DNA from: Saccharofermentans sp.
GTDB taxonomy: Bacteria > Bacillota > Clostridia > Saccharofermentanales > Saccharofermentanaceae
Length of the DNA: 64,000 nt
Assembly: GCA_024688685.1 (NCBI GenBank)
Contig: JAILDX010000039.1
Coordinates: 1-64,000 of the forward strand
Reading direction: 5' to 3'
Shown here: positions 8,520 to 16,710 of the stretch, one piece after another
How the letters are laid out: each line of letters begins with the position of its first letter
Position numbering within the stretch: the stretch's first letter is position 1
Program-made: the position numbers and the translations under genes
The notes under the pieces: model-generated
What the model was told of the DNA's origin: nothing
Databases searched by the model: none
Seen by the model: the letters and a program-made list of their open reading frames with translations, nothing else

Positions 8520-9113
8520 CTATGGTGCAAGGAATCTATTCCAAAGCTCAATAGTTTTTGCAATCAAAAGGGAAGCCGCTGCAAACGCACTTCCAACAGC
8601 TGTATATGCAGAATAAGTATTAGTAACCTCCGTCATTGTTAATGCAATAGTAATCACGAACACTATAATTGATATTGCTCTGCTCCATCTCTTTGCTGCA
8701 GAAAACTCTGAGCAACTCCAGTTCATGTCAGGGTGATTAACTGCTCCAATCAATACCATAGGCACTAAAGAAAATAGTCCTAGTAGCATCTCGCTTCCTA
8801 CAACTAAAGATGATAACGGTACTGATAATAATCCAGAAACAATAGTTAGAATGAAACACCCAAGAAATGTTTTACAATGAAATCCACCTGAAAAAACTCT
8901 TAATGCCATTAGAGTAATAGTAAAAACAGCAATATCAAGTAAATGTCCAATCAATAATGAAAGAACTCCTAAGGATAAAAATGTTACTGTCCTTTCAAAA
9001 AAGACTTGCAAATTGTATTTGCAGACTTGAAGTTCATCGACATCCACAATTTGGTTTTGGTACATGTATTCACTTATGTGATCTGATATCTTTTCAGCAA
9101 ATCTGATATCCAT
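8520..9113 (-). CDS. agrB: AgrB peptide-processing membrane protease
   Basis: The 197-aa product matches AgrB in length and topology (about five or six membrane segments). The catalytic pair is present as GGFHCKTFLGC: His79 and Cys86, seven residues apart as in staphylococcal AgrB H77/C84. AgrB cuts the AgrD C-terminal tail and helps form the thiolactone or lactone. It is the only agrB in the window, so it probably serves both AgrD-like peptides. No ribosome binding site precedes the ATG, and the promoter -10 box is only six bases away, implying a leaderless mRNA. Confidence 0.88.
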   Translation of the reverse strand: MDIRFAEKISDHISEYMYQNQIVDVDELQVCKYNLQVFFERTVTFLSLGVLSLLIGHLLDIAVFTITLMALRVFSGGFHCKTFLGCFILTIVSGLLSVPLSSLVVGSEMLLGLFSLVPMVLIGAVNHPDMNWSCSEFSAAKRWSRAISIIVFVITIALTMTEVTNTYSAYTAVGSAFAAASLLIAKTIELWNRFLAP

Positions 9114-9119
9114 ATGGTA

Positions 9120-9182
9120 ACAATATAATAACTATAATTATATTTCTACACACGTGGCACAAACGGAACAATGATGGCACGA
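9120..9182 (-). promoter_or_regulatory. agrB promoter with LytTR-type direct repeats
   Basis: TGGCAC repeats at 9155 and 9175 (20 bp apart) precede a weak -35 (TAGAAA, 9143-9148) and a -10 (TATTGT, 9120-9125) spaced by 17 bp, the same geometry as the two agrD promoters. Only six bases separate the -10 from the agrB ATG at 9113, so transcription should begin at or next to the start codon. Confidence 0.65.
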
Positions 9183-9192
9183 ACTGTAATAA

Positions 9193-9858
9193 TTATTGTC
9201 TACTCTGATATGTATTTGTTGTATGTAACAAAAAAAGAGTCACAATAATACTTGCCAAACTAAGAATTGCCGGCTCCAAATAGTTTTGATATCGACATAT
9301 CATTCCCCATGATGATGGAATATACTTATTAATCTCATCAAAACACTCCCCGATCATAAACAATAATATATAAGCAATTGGCAATAGCGCAGCAGTTTTA
9401 GGATTCTGTCCCGCAGAATAGAACAGTAATTCATCCAGTTTCCCGAGTAATACTACATATAGACCAAATACTACAATCTGTTTGAAAGCTAACGAATCAA
9501 ACAAAATGCAATACACTACCGAGATGATAAAAGCCCATATGATTGAGTTTTCAAAACACATCAATGATATCTTTCTGCGGAATTGTACTATTCCCTTTGT
9601 TCGAACTACAGATAAGAGTTCTGTTTTATTACTCCTTTCGAGAATAAAACCATTTATAACACTAGGTGTAAACAACAACACCAACCACCTTGCCAGTTGT
9701 AGGTAATCTATATTCCCCGGAGAATGAGAAGGCATTATTCCAGAAACAATGTAACCACTCTCTTCCGGAAGTCTCATACAACAGAATGCTACCATATAAT
9801 AAACTGCAACAACCAGAGGTATATTAATATATTTACATAATATTTTGATAAAACTCAT
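9193..9858 (-). CDS. Multi-pass membrane protein of the ABC module
   Basis: The 221-aa product has about six hydrophobic segments and no family motif I can name. Its ATG overlaps the stop of the ABC ATPase gene by four bases (ATGA), so it is translationally coupled and probably a third membrane component or accessory protein of that transporter. It ends 79 bp before the agrB start, across the agrB promoter. Confidence 0.6.
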   Translation of the reverse strand: MSFIKILCKYINIPLVVAVYYMVAFCCMRLPEESGYIVSGIMPSHSPGNIDYLQLARWLVLLFTPSVINGFILERSNKTELLSVVRTKGIVQFRRKISLMCFENSIIWAFIISVVYCILFDSLAFKQIVVFGLYVVLLGKLDELLFYSAGQNPKTAALLPIAYILLFMIGECFDEINKYIPSSWGMICRYQNYLEPAILSLASIIVTLFLLHTTNTYQSRQ

Positions 9859-10487
9859 TCACATAAGTGTCCCTGATCCATTCGGTATACTTTATCACAT
9901 AATTCATCAATGTCCTCCATATGGTGACTAGCAAGTATTATAGTCTTTCCTCTACTTTTAAGATCTTTTAATATGCGTTTCACATCTGATACCCCATTGT
10001 TATCAAGTCCGTTCATTGGCTCGTCCAATAAAAGAATATCCGGATCTTCCATGAGAGCTTGTGCAATCCCCAGTCTTTGTCTCATCCCCAAAGAATACTT
10101 TCCTACTTTCTTTTTGTCTTTGGGGTTTAGACCAACAAGCTCAATAGTTTCTTCAATTCTCTCTTTCTTTACACGCCCTGTAAGATCCGCAAGGTACTTG
10201 AGGTTGCCATACCCGCTCAAGTTTGGCAAGAAACCCGGTACTTCAATAATAACTCCTACAGAATCAGGTATTTCTACATCAATTCCTACTCTTTTACCCT
10301 GAACTATGATTTCTCCTTCGCTTAGTGAAGATAGTCCGCAGATACACCTAAGAAGCATCGTCTTACCTGCTCCATTACGTCCTATAAGACCATAGATCTT
10401 TCCTGCCTCGCAAATCACAGATATGTCCTTAAATATCCATGCATCCTTTATTCTCTTTCCGGCACCACATATTTGAATTGTTTCCAT
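9855..10487 (-). CDS. ABC transporter ATP-binding protein
   Basis: The 210-aa ATPase has Walker A GRNGAGKT (36-43), signature YSLGMRQRLG and Walker B ILLLDEP, the set typical of ABC-2/bacteriocin-immunity type exporters (CcmA/LanF-like). AGGAGG precedes the start by six bases. It lies between two membrane-protein genes upstream and one downstream in the agrD2 operon. The likely job is export of, or self-protection from, the small secreted protein encoded at the head of the operon; the substrate is inferred from context only. Confidence 0.88.
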   Translation of the reverse strand: METIQICGAGKRIKDAWIFKDISVICEAGKIYGLIGRNGAGKTMLLRCICGLSSLSEGEIIVQGKRVGIDVEIPDSVGVIIEVPGFLPNLSGYGNLKYLADLTGRVKKERIEETIELVGLNPKDKKKVGKYSLGMRQRLGIAQALMEDPDILLLDEPMNGLDNNGVSDVKRILKDLKSRGKTIILASHHMEDIDELCDKVYRMDQGHLCE

Positions 10488-10501
10488 ATCGTCCTCCTGA
10501 A

Positions 10502-11347
10502 CTACTCCATCTCCACATGTATAATTGCAATTTTGGCTATCTCATAACAGATTATTATCAATAACATTCCGAATGATAATGCAAAAAACATTGACATATT
10601 CAACTCAGCAACAGAATATAGAGCAGGCAATGCATAGCACAACATTGAAAACCTATATGGGATTTCAAGTCCGCCGTTTGCAAAAATAATGTAGCCTGCT
10701 ATGTGTATTACGGACGCTACAACCCATCCCGTATTCTTACCAATAATAATGTTTATCGTCATAATAATGAGACATAGCGTTATTGCATATAGAGAGTTAA
10801 AAAGAATTGTCAATAAAGCAGCAGAAACCGGAGATTCAGATCCAACAAAATCACTGTATCCAAATGACAACCTGAATGCGCTGGTAGCATAACTCGGTTG
10901 TTCGAAAGCCAATATATTCATTGACTGACTCCAAGAATTAGTAAACGATACTCCTTCTGCTCTTGTCAGCGTATAAATTGAAGATACTATCAAGATCAAA
11001 AAAGAGTAAAACAAACAGGAAAGAACTATATATAAGGTTTTCGATAATAACCATCTAACCTTGCCAACACGTAAGATCTCATATTTACTTATTTTACTCA
11101 CAAAAGGAGAATCTGATAGGAACAATATGTTACCCAAGAAAACCCCTAGAAAACTCCATCCATCATTCCCAACCACTACATATGGCTCAAGAATATTGAT
11201 CTTTCCTGTCGCAAAATTTGCAAAATCAATATAGCTTGTACAGTTATATATGCAAACTAAAATGCCAAAGATAAGAGCCATTATTACATGCCAGTCACCA
11301 CTCCACGATCTAATCTTGTTGATAAGGAGAAATAATACCTGTCTCAT
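10502..11347 (-). CDS. ABC-2 type membrane protein (permease 2)
   Basis: The 281-aa product has about six or seven hydrophobic segments with a large loop between the first two, as in ABC-2 permease subunits paired with small ATPases. Its ATG overlaps the stop of the preceding permease gene by four bases. Sequence similarity to named families is too weak to go further. With the 258-aa protein and the ATPase it should form one transporter. Confidence 0.65.
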   Translation of the reverse strand: MRQVLFLLINKIRSWSGDWHVIMALIFGILVCIYNCTSYIDFANFATGKINILEPYVVVGNDGWSFLGVFLGNILFLSDSPFVSKISKYEILRVGKVRWLLSKTLYIVLSCLFYSFLILIVSSIYTLTRAEGVSFTNSWSQSMNILAFEQPSYATSAFRLSFGYSDFVGSESPVSAALLTILFNSLYAITLCLIIMTINIIIGKNTGWVVASVIHIAGYIIFANGGLEIPYRFSMLCYALPALYSVAELNMSMFFALSFGMLLIIICYEIAKIAIIHVEME

Positions 11348-12120
11348 ATTTTAATTCTCCTTCTGATTCCCAAAACTGACAGAGTAAAAAAAACAATGAT
11401 CAGACTTCCCTGGTACAGCAAAACAAACCACAGGGACGGTATAAAATTCGAATCAGCACGGAGCAGATAAACTGGATTCCACCGTTGCTCTGGCAAAAGA
11501 AACCAGATAATCTGGTATAATACAAAAGGTGCTATATTGGTAACATATTTATTTATGACAACAGTAGAAATTGCTAATCCGACTAATGCCCATAAAGAAC
11601 CAAACAGAAAAGCAACCAATACTTTCAGTGTCTTGAACACGAGACCATTGTATAGAAACAAGATACCCATTTTTGCCCAGATAGTATTGAACATAAAATC
11701 CGTGTTATCCGGTACATCAGGAGAATTTGAAAACAAATCGCAAACAACTATAGTTATCATTACCAGTATCGCCATTACTATTCCACCTGATATTGCAACC
11801 GAAATTGCCCGTCTGAAGGAATACTTATCGACACCCAAGAGAATAGTTATAGCTGTACTGTATCCGGAATTATAATCATCACAAAAACTGTCAGCATATG
11901 GCAGAACAGCAAATAATGCTGCAAATGGAGTGAAATCACTCGCCGCCCACGAATAAGAGAAAAGAGTATAGAATCCCATATTCATTCCAATCTCGCCCGA
12001 GATACACATCAACAGCAACGGACGCAACAATATCGCTGATCCGATCAACAGGACAAGATATAGCATAGGAGATCGGAGAAGACGCTTAAACTCAACAATC
12101 ATCAGTAATAAACATCCCAA
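11344..12120 (-). CDS. ABC-2 type membrane protein (permease 1)
   Basis: The product (258 aa from 12120; possibly 252 aa from the ATG at 12102) begins with a cytoplasmic FKRLLRSP segment before the first membrane helix, a common ABC-2 permease start, and has about six helices. Neither start has a clear ribosome binding site. The frame overlaps the end of the lipoprotein gene by 19 bases, so coupling is likely. Its partners are the adjacent permease and ATPase. Confidence 0.65.
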   Translation of the reverse strand: MGCLLLMIVEFKRLLRSPMLYLVLLIGSAILLRPLLLMCISGEIGMNMGFYTLFSYSWAASDFTPFAALFAVLPYADSFCDDYNSGYSTAITILLGVDKYSFRRAISVAISGGIVMAILVMITIVVCDLFSNSPDVPDNTDFMFNTIWAKMGILFLYNGLVFKTLKVLVAFLFGSLWALVGLAISTVVINKYVTNIAPFVLYQIIWFLLPEQRWNPVYLLRADSNFIPSLWFVLLYQGSLIIVFFTLSVLGIRRRIKI

Positions 12121-13199
12121 AAGTTGCCATTCTCGGCATTATAGATTAAACATATCTCGTGCTCGAAAGATTGCCCGTCCATATTACCAGAGTCGGCATA
12201 AACTCCTTTATCTATACAGTCAAAGCACCAAGCAGGAACCAGCAGCCTGTTTCCATTTGCCATCGTCATTGGCAGATACGCTAATGACACATTACTAACT
12301 GTTATTGTGTCTCCTTCTGCCAATACAGTAACCCTCGATTTGAAATCTTCATAGATATCATTAAAGGAAGCCAAATGTTCAATATGATTTGTGTTCACAA
12401 CATCGAAAACTACAAAACCTTGCGCGCTAAAAATACTTGTATTTGAAATGCACGCTTCCGGCATAATCGGACAATTTATGTTGGCGCCGTTTTTGGTCAG
12501 CAAAGGAATACCGTTATAGTATGGCGTCAGATACACCTTATAGAAACCAAGATTGTCTTCGAACTGATTGTTGTATGCCGTCACATTGTATGGCTCATAA
12601 GTGAAGATCGTAAACTGCTCAAAGAAATCTGCCACCTGCATTGCCGCCTCTTCCGCGGTTATGATCATACCATCAGGAATTACATCCGCAATATAGCCCT
12701 GATCAAAAACATCGTGATACTCACCATCTCCAGTAATTCCATATTCATTATTGATATTGTTGATCGGCTCAAAGTATTTAAAGTCCCCGTCCGTAGATAT
12801 CATCACATGAAGCAACGACAACTCTTCTCCCTCACGCGCTTTAATTAAATCATATTCAGCATATTCATTTGATCCCCTGTATGGTTCAATGTCTGGATAT
12901 TGATCATAAACAAGAACATTTGTAATTTGTTCCGCTAGAAGCTCGCTAAAACCAAGTTCAACTTCCTGATCCGGCTGTACTTCACCGATATCAACGACGG
13001 CATCAATAACAACATGAGCATTTCTGGCGGAATAGTCATCCTCAATCCGTTCCGGAAGTTCGTTAGTTGCTATGCCCGCGTCACTGCTCTCCGAAGAACG
13101 CGATTCTTCGGAGAGCGACGACTGATCGGATATCATCCTGCATGATATTGCAGAGAACAGCACCAGAAGAGTAATAATACTAATAATTATCTTTTTCAT
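12102..13199 (-). CDS. Secreted lipoprotein, unknown function (agrD2 module)
   Basis: The 365-aa product has a lipoprotein signal peptide (lipobox SAISC near residues 16-20), then a Ser-rich acidic linker and a mainly beta-type extracellular domain. No family is recognised. It starts three bases after the stop of the 148-aa secreted protein. Codons just after the lipobox form a 13-bp perfect hairpin at 13086-13116, a trait shared with the lipoprotein of the agrD1 module. It may protect the cell from, or present, the secreted protein; this is inference. Confidence 0.6.
   Translation of the reverse strand: MKKIIISIITLLVLFSAISCRMISDQSSLSEESRSSESSDAGIATNELPERIEDDYSARNAHVVIDAVVDIGEVQPDQEVELGFSELLAEQITNVLVYDQYPDIEPYRGSNEYAEYDLIKAREGEELSLLHVMISTDGDFKYFEPINNINNEYGITGDGEYHDVFDQGYIADVIPDGMIITAEEAAMQVADFFEQFTIFTYEPYNVTAYNNQFEDNLGFYKVYLTPYYNGIPLLTKNGANINCPIMPEACISNTSIFSAQGFVVFDVVNTNHIEHLASFNDIYEDFKSRVTVLAEGDTITVSNVSLAYLPMTMANGNRLLVPAWCFDCIDKGVYADSGNMDGQSFEHEICLIYNAENGNFWDVYY
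13086..13116. repeat. 13-bp perfect inverted repeat inside lipoprotein gene
   Basis: GCTCTCCGAAGAA (13086-13098) pairs with TTCTTCGGAGAGC (13104-13116) around a 5-base loop. It encodes part of the Ser/Glu linker after the lipobox. The position parallels the hairpin at 7596-7643 in the other module's lipoprotein gene. Confidence 0.7.
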
Positions 13200-13202
13200 A
13201 AA

Positions 13203-13649
13203 TCACGGGAATGTTGGATTTGTGTAATCAGCATTGAATTTTCCATTGCAAGTGTAATGACCGTAATAGTCATTATCAATTCTGCCTGAAACATAGTAAG
13301 GTCTGTTTGTCTGGTTTTGACCATCTAAGTAAGCGGGATGCTTAAGTTGAGAGTGAGAAAACCATTTGTTTTCAGTAGCCTGACAATACTGATTTGAAGA
13401 GTTTTTGTAACTCAAATGGCACAGCATTCCATATCCGGGAGCTTCATTAAGCTTTGTTCTAATTGTCCCATCATCATTTGCATATGTTTTTGTATTACTT
13501 GTGTTGGGATACGTCCAAAAACTAGTTCCTGTGTTTGTCAAATAAAACTCAAAATTCTGGTCTGCTGCATTAACACTGACAACCATTCCTGAAAAGCATA
13601 AAACAATTAGCACTGAAACAACAATCTTGTTAATGACTCTCCTTTTCAT
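13203..13649 (-). CDS. Small secreted protein of the agrD2 module
   Basis: The 148-aa product has a signal peptide (VVSVLIVLCFSGMVVSV, probable cut after VNA near residue 28). The mature part is rich in Asn, Thr, Tyr and aromatic residues and looks beta-stranded, with three cysteines. GGGAGG lies nine bases before the start, which is 16 bp after the agrD2 stop. It loosely recalls small secreted proteins encoded next to ABC transporters (DUF2712 or lactococcin 972 type), but I cannot confirm this. Its promoter is presumably the AgrA-type promoter of agrD2. Confidence 0.65.
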   Translation of the reverse strand: MKRRVINKIVVSVLIVLCFSGMVVSVNAADQNFEFYLTNTGTSFWTYPNTSNTKTYANDDGTIRTKLNEAPGYGMLCHLSYKNSSNQYCQATENKWFSHSQLKHPAYLDGQNQTNRPYYVSGRIDNDYYGHYTCNGKFNADYTNPTFP

Positions 13650-13665
13650 CTCATATTCCTCCCAT

Positions 13666-13806
13666 TCACTTTAAATGCCTCTTAGGCTGATGATAAATTC
13701 CAGGGCTTCCCGGTGGCACAGGGATTTGTGTTTCCGGAATAAATCTCGTCTCAACTTTACTTAAAGACGCAATTGTCTTCAGCAAAGCTCTTTCAAGTTT
13801 TCTCAT
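13666..13806 (-). CDS. agrD: AgrD-like autoinducer peptide precursor 2 (serine type)
   Basis: A 46-aa gene with AGGAGG nine bases before the ATG. The segment from TRFIP to HQPKR is identical to the first copy except for one Gly-to-Glu change, while the leader helix (MRKLERALLKTIASLSK) and the tail differ. The predicted ring SPGIY and exocyclic tail are the same, so both genes should yield the same or nearly the same signal. It heads the operon of the 148-aa secreted protein, lipoprotein and ABC transporter, under a LytTR-type promoter next to agrC. Confidence 0.7.
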   Translation of the reverse strand: MRKLERALLKTIASLSKVETRFIPETQIPVPPGSPGIYHQPKRHLK

Positions 13807-13844
13807 CCTTTGTTCCTCCTTTCCCCATATAATTCGTCATGATC

Positions 13845-13908
13845 AAAATAATTCATTGTTCTCACGAATTCAACATGGGTGGCACAAAAGGAAAAATGGT
13901 GGCACAAG
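13845..13908 (-). promoter_or_regulatory. agrD2 promoter with LytTR-type direct repeats
   Basis: TGGCACAA repeats at 13880 and 13900 (20 bp apart) precede -35 TTGAAT (13868-13873) and -10 TATTTT (13845-13850) with a 17-bp spacer. The -35 and -10 boxes are identical to those of agrD1. The region lies between the agrC stop (13919) and agrD2. Confidence 0.75.
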
Positions 13909-13918
13909 TGGTAGATAA

Positions 13919-15208
13919 TTACAATGGAAGTGATATATATGTAATGAATAATGAATCATTGATTTCGGTGTAATATGTACCATTATATCGGCTAACAATT
14001 GATTTAATAATGCCTATCCCATAACCATGTTTGTCAGCATCCATCTTTGTAGTCTTCATCTGTTTGTTAATCATACCGCTATATGAATTACTTACGGTTA
14101 ACACAAACATATTCCTGATTAGTACTGCCTTAATTGTTATCTTTCTTTCTGTGGTATTATCACAGTTGATACACGCCTCAATCGCATTGCTTAGAAGGTT
14201 TGATAACAAAGTAATCATTTCTGCATCATCAATTTTCAATGGTGATAAATCATTAATATCAAAAGTAATATCAATACTATTCTCTGTTGCCTCATAGTAC
14301 TTTGCGTTGATGACAACATCAAAAGCCTTACAACCGGAATTTATAATATTTGAATTGGTATATACCTTCCCCGCTTCAGCATTCAAAAGTTTACTCAACT
14401 TTTTATATTCACCAATTTCCATGAGACTGGACCAAGCATTGACTTTATTTTTGAACTCGTGTGTCTCTTTTCCCAATTCATTTCTTTCGTTATAGATTCG
14501 CTGGTACATCTTGTAGAGTTCCTGCGAATGTTCAGCCATCAATCTCGATTTTTCTAACTCCAATTTTCTATTGATTTCACTATCTAGAAAATAAAACACA
14601 CCTATATTCATCAAAAGAAAACTCATAGCAAGTATTATTCCAAAAATGTTAAGAGAGGTCTTCTCTTCAGCATTCATAGCACCCAAGAATGCACAGATCA
14701 TCAATAATGTAAATGATGGAAATATCAAGTATCTTATCCAGTCATGAATTTTCTGTTTGTTATCATCTTTATTTCTGAAAACAGATACTATAATAATCAT
14801 AATGATTATCTGCAATAACATGCTCCCTATTCCCATAAAATATGAAATTGTATAGCTGAAAACGTTCGTTGTATTTACATTTGGCACAAATAGAGTTGAA
14901 ACGGAATAGAACATAAAATCACAACCAATACTGATGCCTTCAATAATCACAGAAAACGCAACACTCTTTTTTAAATCATCATATATGAGTATCATGTTCA
15001 TTATTGATAGGAGTATCACTAATACCAGTTTAATAGGAAAAACTATTATTACTTCAGAAATAAGGCTTAATACTAAACACCACACGATAATAATTAGTTT
15101 TTTAACGATACTCCGAATATGTCTTTTTTCACAGAAAGTATTACATATTTGAAAACAAACAAATACAAGTGTTATAGAATATATTAAACCATAAACATAA
15201 TCGGTCAT
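13919..15208 (-). CDS. agrC: AgrC-type sensor histidine kinase
   Basis: The 429-aa kinase has six or seven N-terminal membrane helices (about residues 1-210), a coiled coil (near 215-245), the HPK10-type phosphoacceptor box THEFKNKV (near 250) and an ATPase domain with N box NLLSNAIEAC and G box HGYGIGII. AgrC senses the cyclic peptide outside and phosphorylates AgrA. Its ATG overlaps the agrA stop by four bases. It is the only agrC in the window, so it should read the product of both agrD genes. Confidence 0.88.
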   Translation of the reverse strand: MTDYVYGLIYSITLVFVCFQICNTFCEKRHIRSIVKKLIIIVWCLVLSLISEVIIVFPIKLVLVILLSIMNMILIYDDLKKSVAFSVIIEGISIGCDFMFYSVSTLFVPNVNTTNVFSYTISYFMGIGSMLLQIIIMIIIVSVFRNKDDNKQKIHDWIRYLIFPSFTLLMICAFLGAMNAEEKTSLNIFGIILAMSFLLMNIGVFYFLDSEINRKLELEKSRLMAEHSQELYKMYQRIYNERNELGKETHEFKNKVNAWSSLMEIGEYKKLSKLLNAEAGKVYTNSNIINSGCKAFDVVINAKYYEATENSIDITFDINDLSPLKIDDAEMITLLSNLLSNAIEACINCDNTTERKITIKAVLIRNMFVLTVSNSYSGMINKQMKTTKMDADKHGYGIGIIKSIVSRYNGTYYTEINDSLFITYISLPL

Positions 15209-15945
15209 GACATTTTTCCCAAAAACTTACTATACTTCCTCTTAACATCATTTAATCTATTACGTGCAACAGGAACTTTTGTCCTGAAATTATTACACTC
15301 AATAAAAGCAGTGTCTGACAGCAATGACATTAAATACCTCATATTAACAAAGAAAGACTTATGAGTTCTAACAAATGTATCATCAAGCTCGGTCTCGGCA
15401 TCCGCAACACATATTCGTCTTCTCCTCATTATAGGTTCGGAATCAGAGTTCTGTCGAATGTAATACAGTAAATAATGCCTATCACATTGTATGAGGATGA
15501 TGTCTTTAATATCAGTTTTAAAGCTGCCTTCGGCAAAATCAACAATGTATTTATGCGTTTCATTTTTCTTGCTATATGCGTATTGAATACACTCTATTAG
15601 GTGCTCACCAAAGCTATTCGTGTTTTTAACTATATAACGAATTGCTTGGACTTCATATCCAATTGTAGCAAAATCAAAATAATCTGTGACAAAAGCAATA
15701 TCAACATTTATTCCATTCTCTCTTATCTTCTTAGCAAGTGTTATCCCGTCTATAGGATCCATCTTCACATCCAAAATCAAAAGATCGTATTTGCTGATAA
15801 ATTGTCCTAAATCTAAAATATCCTGACCTGATAAGTAATTGGTACATTCATACCTATCCGTCAAATCGGACAAGCAGTTTACTATCAAACTATTCTCTAA
15901 CTCGAGAGAATTGGCGTTATCATCACATATAGCAACTCTGAACAT
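15205..15945 (-). CDS. agrA: AgrA-type LytTR response regulator
   Basis: With the start at 15945 (MFRVAICDDN, GGTGG upstream) the product is 246 aa; a longer frame from 16017 would add 24 residues that do not fit the family. The receiver domain covers residues 1-120 with acidic pair D8/D9 and phospho-acceptor D59 (LLILDVKMD). The LytTR DNA-binding domain runs from about 140 (KYIVDFAEG) to the end. LytTR proteins bind direct repeats about two helical turns apart, which matches the three repeat pairs at 8477, 9155 and 13880. Confidence 0.88.
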   Translation of the reverse strand: MFRVAICDDNANSLELENSLIVNCLSDLTDRYECTNYLSGQDILDLGQFISKYDLLILDVKMDPIDGITLAKKIRENGINVDIAFVTDYFDFATIGYEVQAIRYIVKNTNSFGEHLIECIQYAYSKKNETHKYIVDFAEGSFKTDIKDIILIQCDRHYLLYYIRQNSDSEPIMRRRRICVADAETELDDTFVRTHKSFFVNMRYLMSLLSDTAFIECNNFRTKVPVARNRLNDVKRKYSKFLGKMS

Positions 15946-15991
15946 GTCACCACCCTTGCTCTCCGCAAAGCGATTCTCTATAGTGGCACGA

Positions 15992-16066
15992 TTATTTTCT
16001 TTCATCAGCATACCCAATCTCTAATCTGGTATTCTTGTAAGCAATTCTAAGCTGGTAATCCATCAT
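15992..16066 (-). CDS. Possible 24-aa leader peptide before agrA
   Basis: An ATG-ATG start preceded closely by AGGGGG opens a 24-codon frame that ends in a TAA 47 bases before the agrA start. It could be a short upstream reading frame coupling or tuning agrA translation. There is no other evidence that it is translated. Confidence 0.25.
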   Translation of the reverse strand: MMDYQLRIAYKNTRLEIGYADERK

Positions 16067-16238
16067 ACCCCCTACCATAGTTGCTGCAAAAATGCAACAA
16101 GAATATTCAATTATAATCATTAAACCCAGAATAATTCAAGTGTATTCATATTGTGTGCGCTTTTATGCAGTTACCCTATGGCATTTCGATTATTTCTGCG
16201 TCAATTCTCACATCCATCAGGTCTTTGGAGTAGACTAA

Positions 16239-16625
16239 CAAGCAACGCGTTTGTGTGCACAAACACGGAAATGCTTGTCAGGGAAGTCCCTGAGACCCTG
16301 TAACTGTTTCTTGAAACCAATTCGGAACAACGGATTTCTAGGTAGTTTTTGAAGCCTCTCTTCGAAAGCAGGATAAAGGGCTGACCCCATAACCGGTGTC
16401 ACAGCCAAATCACAACACCCGGCAGAGCCGATTGTATAAGGTTTTGTCGGACTTAACATATGGTTCGATTCGTAGGGTCAAAAACCACCTTTAGATCCAA
16501 AGATAGGGTCAAGCACCTATCAAAACCTTATACTTGCTACATCGGCTTGGAACCAACAGCATTGTAACAGTGGGTTTGGGCTACTGCCCGAAGAATTGTA
16601 TTTGTATATACAAATACGTTGCTTG
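16239..16625. mobile_element. 387-bp element with terminal inverted repeats and subterminal hairpins
   Basis: CAAGCAACG at 16239-16247 is matched by its reverse complement at 16617-16625. Just inside each end is a palindrome: GTTTGTG/CACAAAC (16249-16264) and a perfect 20-bp palindrome (16598-16617). Internally there are further hairpins (TCAGGGA/TCCCTGA, GGGC/GCCC near 16578-16589), a long-range CAAAACCTTATAC pairing, and two TAGGGTCAA repeats. This is either a MITE-like non-autonomous element or a gene for a large structured RNA. A 74-codon frame inside (16235-16459, minus) has no protein-like features I trust. Confidence 0.45.
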
Positions 16626-16710
16626 CTATTCCGTTCCGAGGCCACGTTCCGATTAGCGCCTTATTATATCACTGCATTTCAAGAGGCTTTTCATTACTAC
16701 TTTTTAAATA

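Noticed and set aside
16235..16459. 74-codon frame inside the 387-bp element
   Set aside because: It overlaps hairpins and the terminal repeat, has no ribosome binding site and no protein-like pattern.
16239..16625. IscB-associated HEARO/omega RNA
   Set aside because: There is no IscB or other nuclease gene beside it, and terminal inverted repeats are not a feature of IS200/IS605-type elements.
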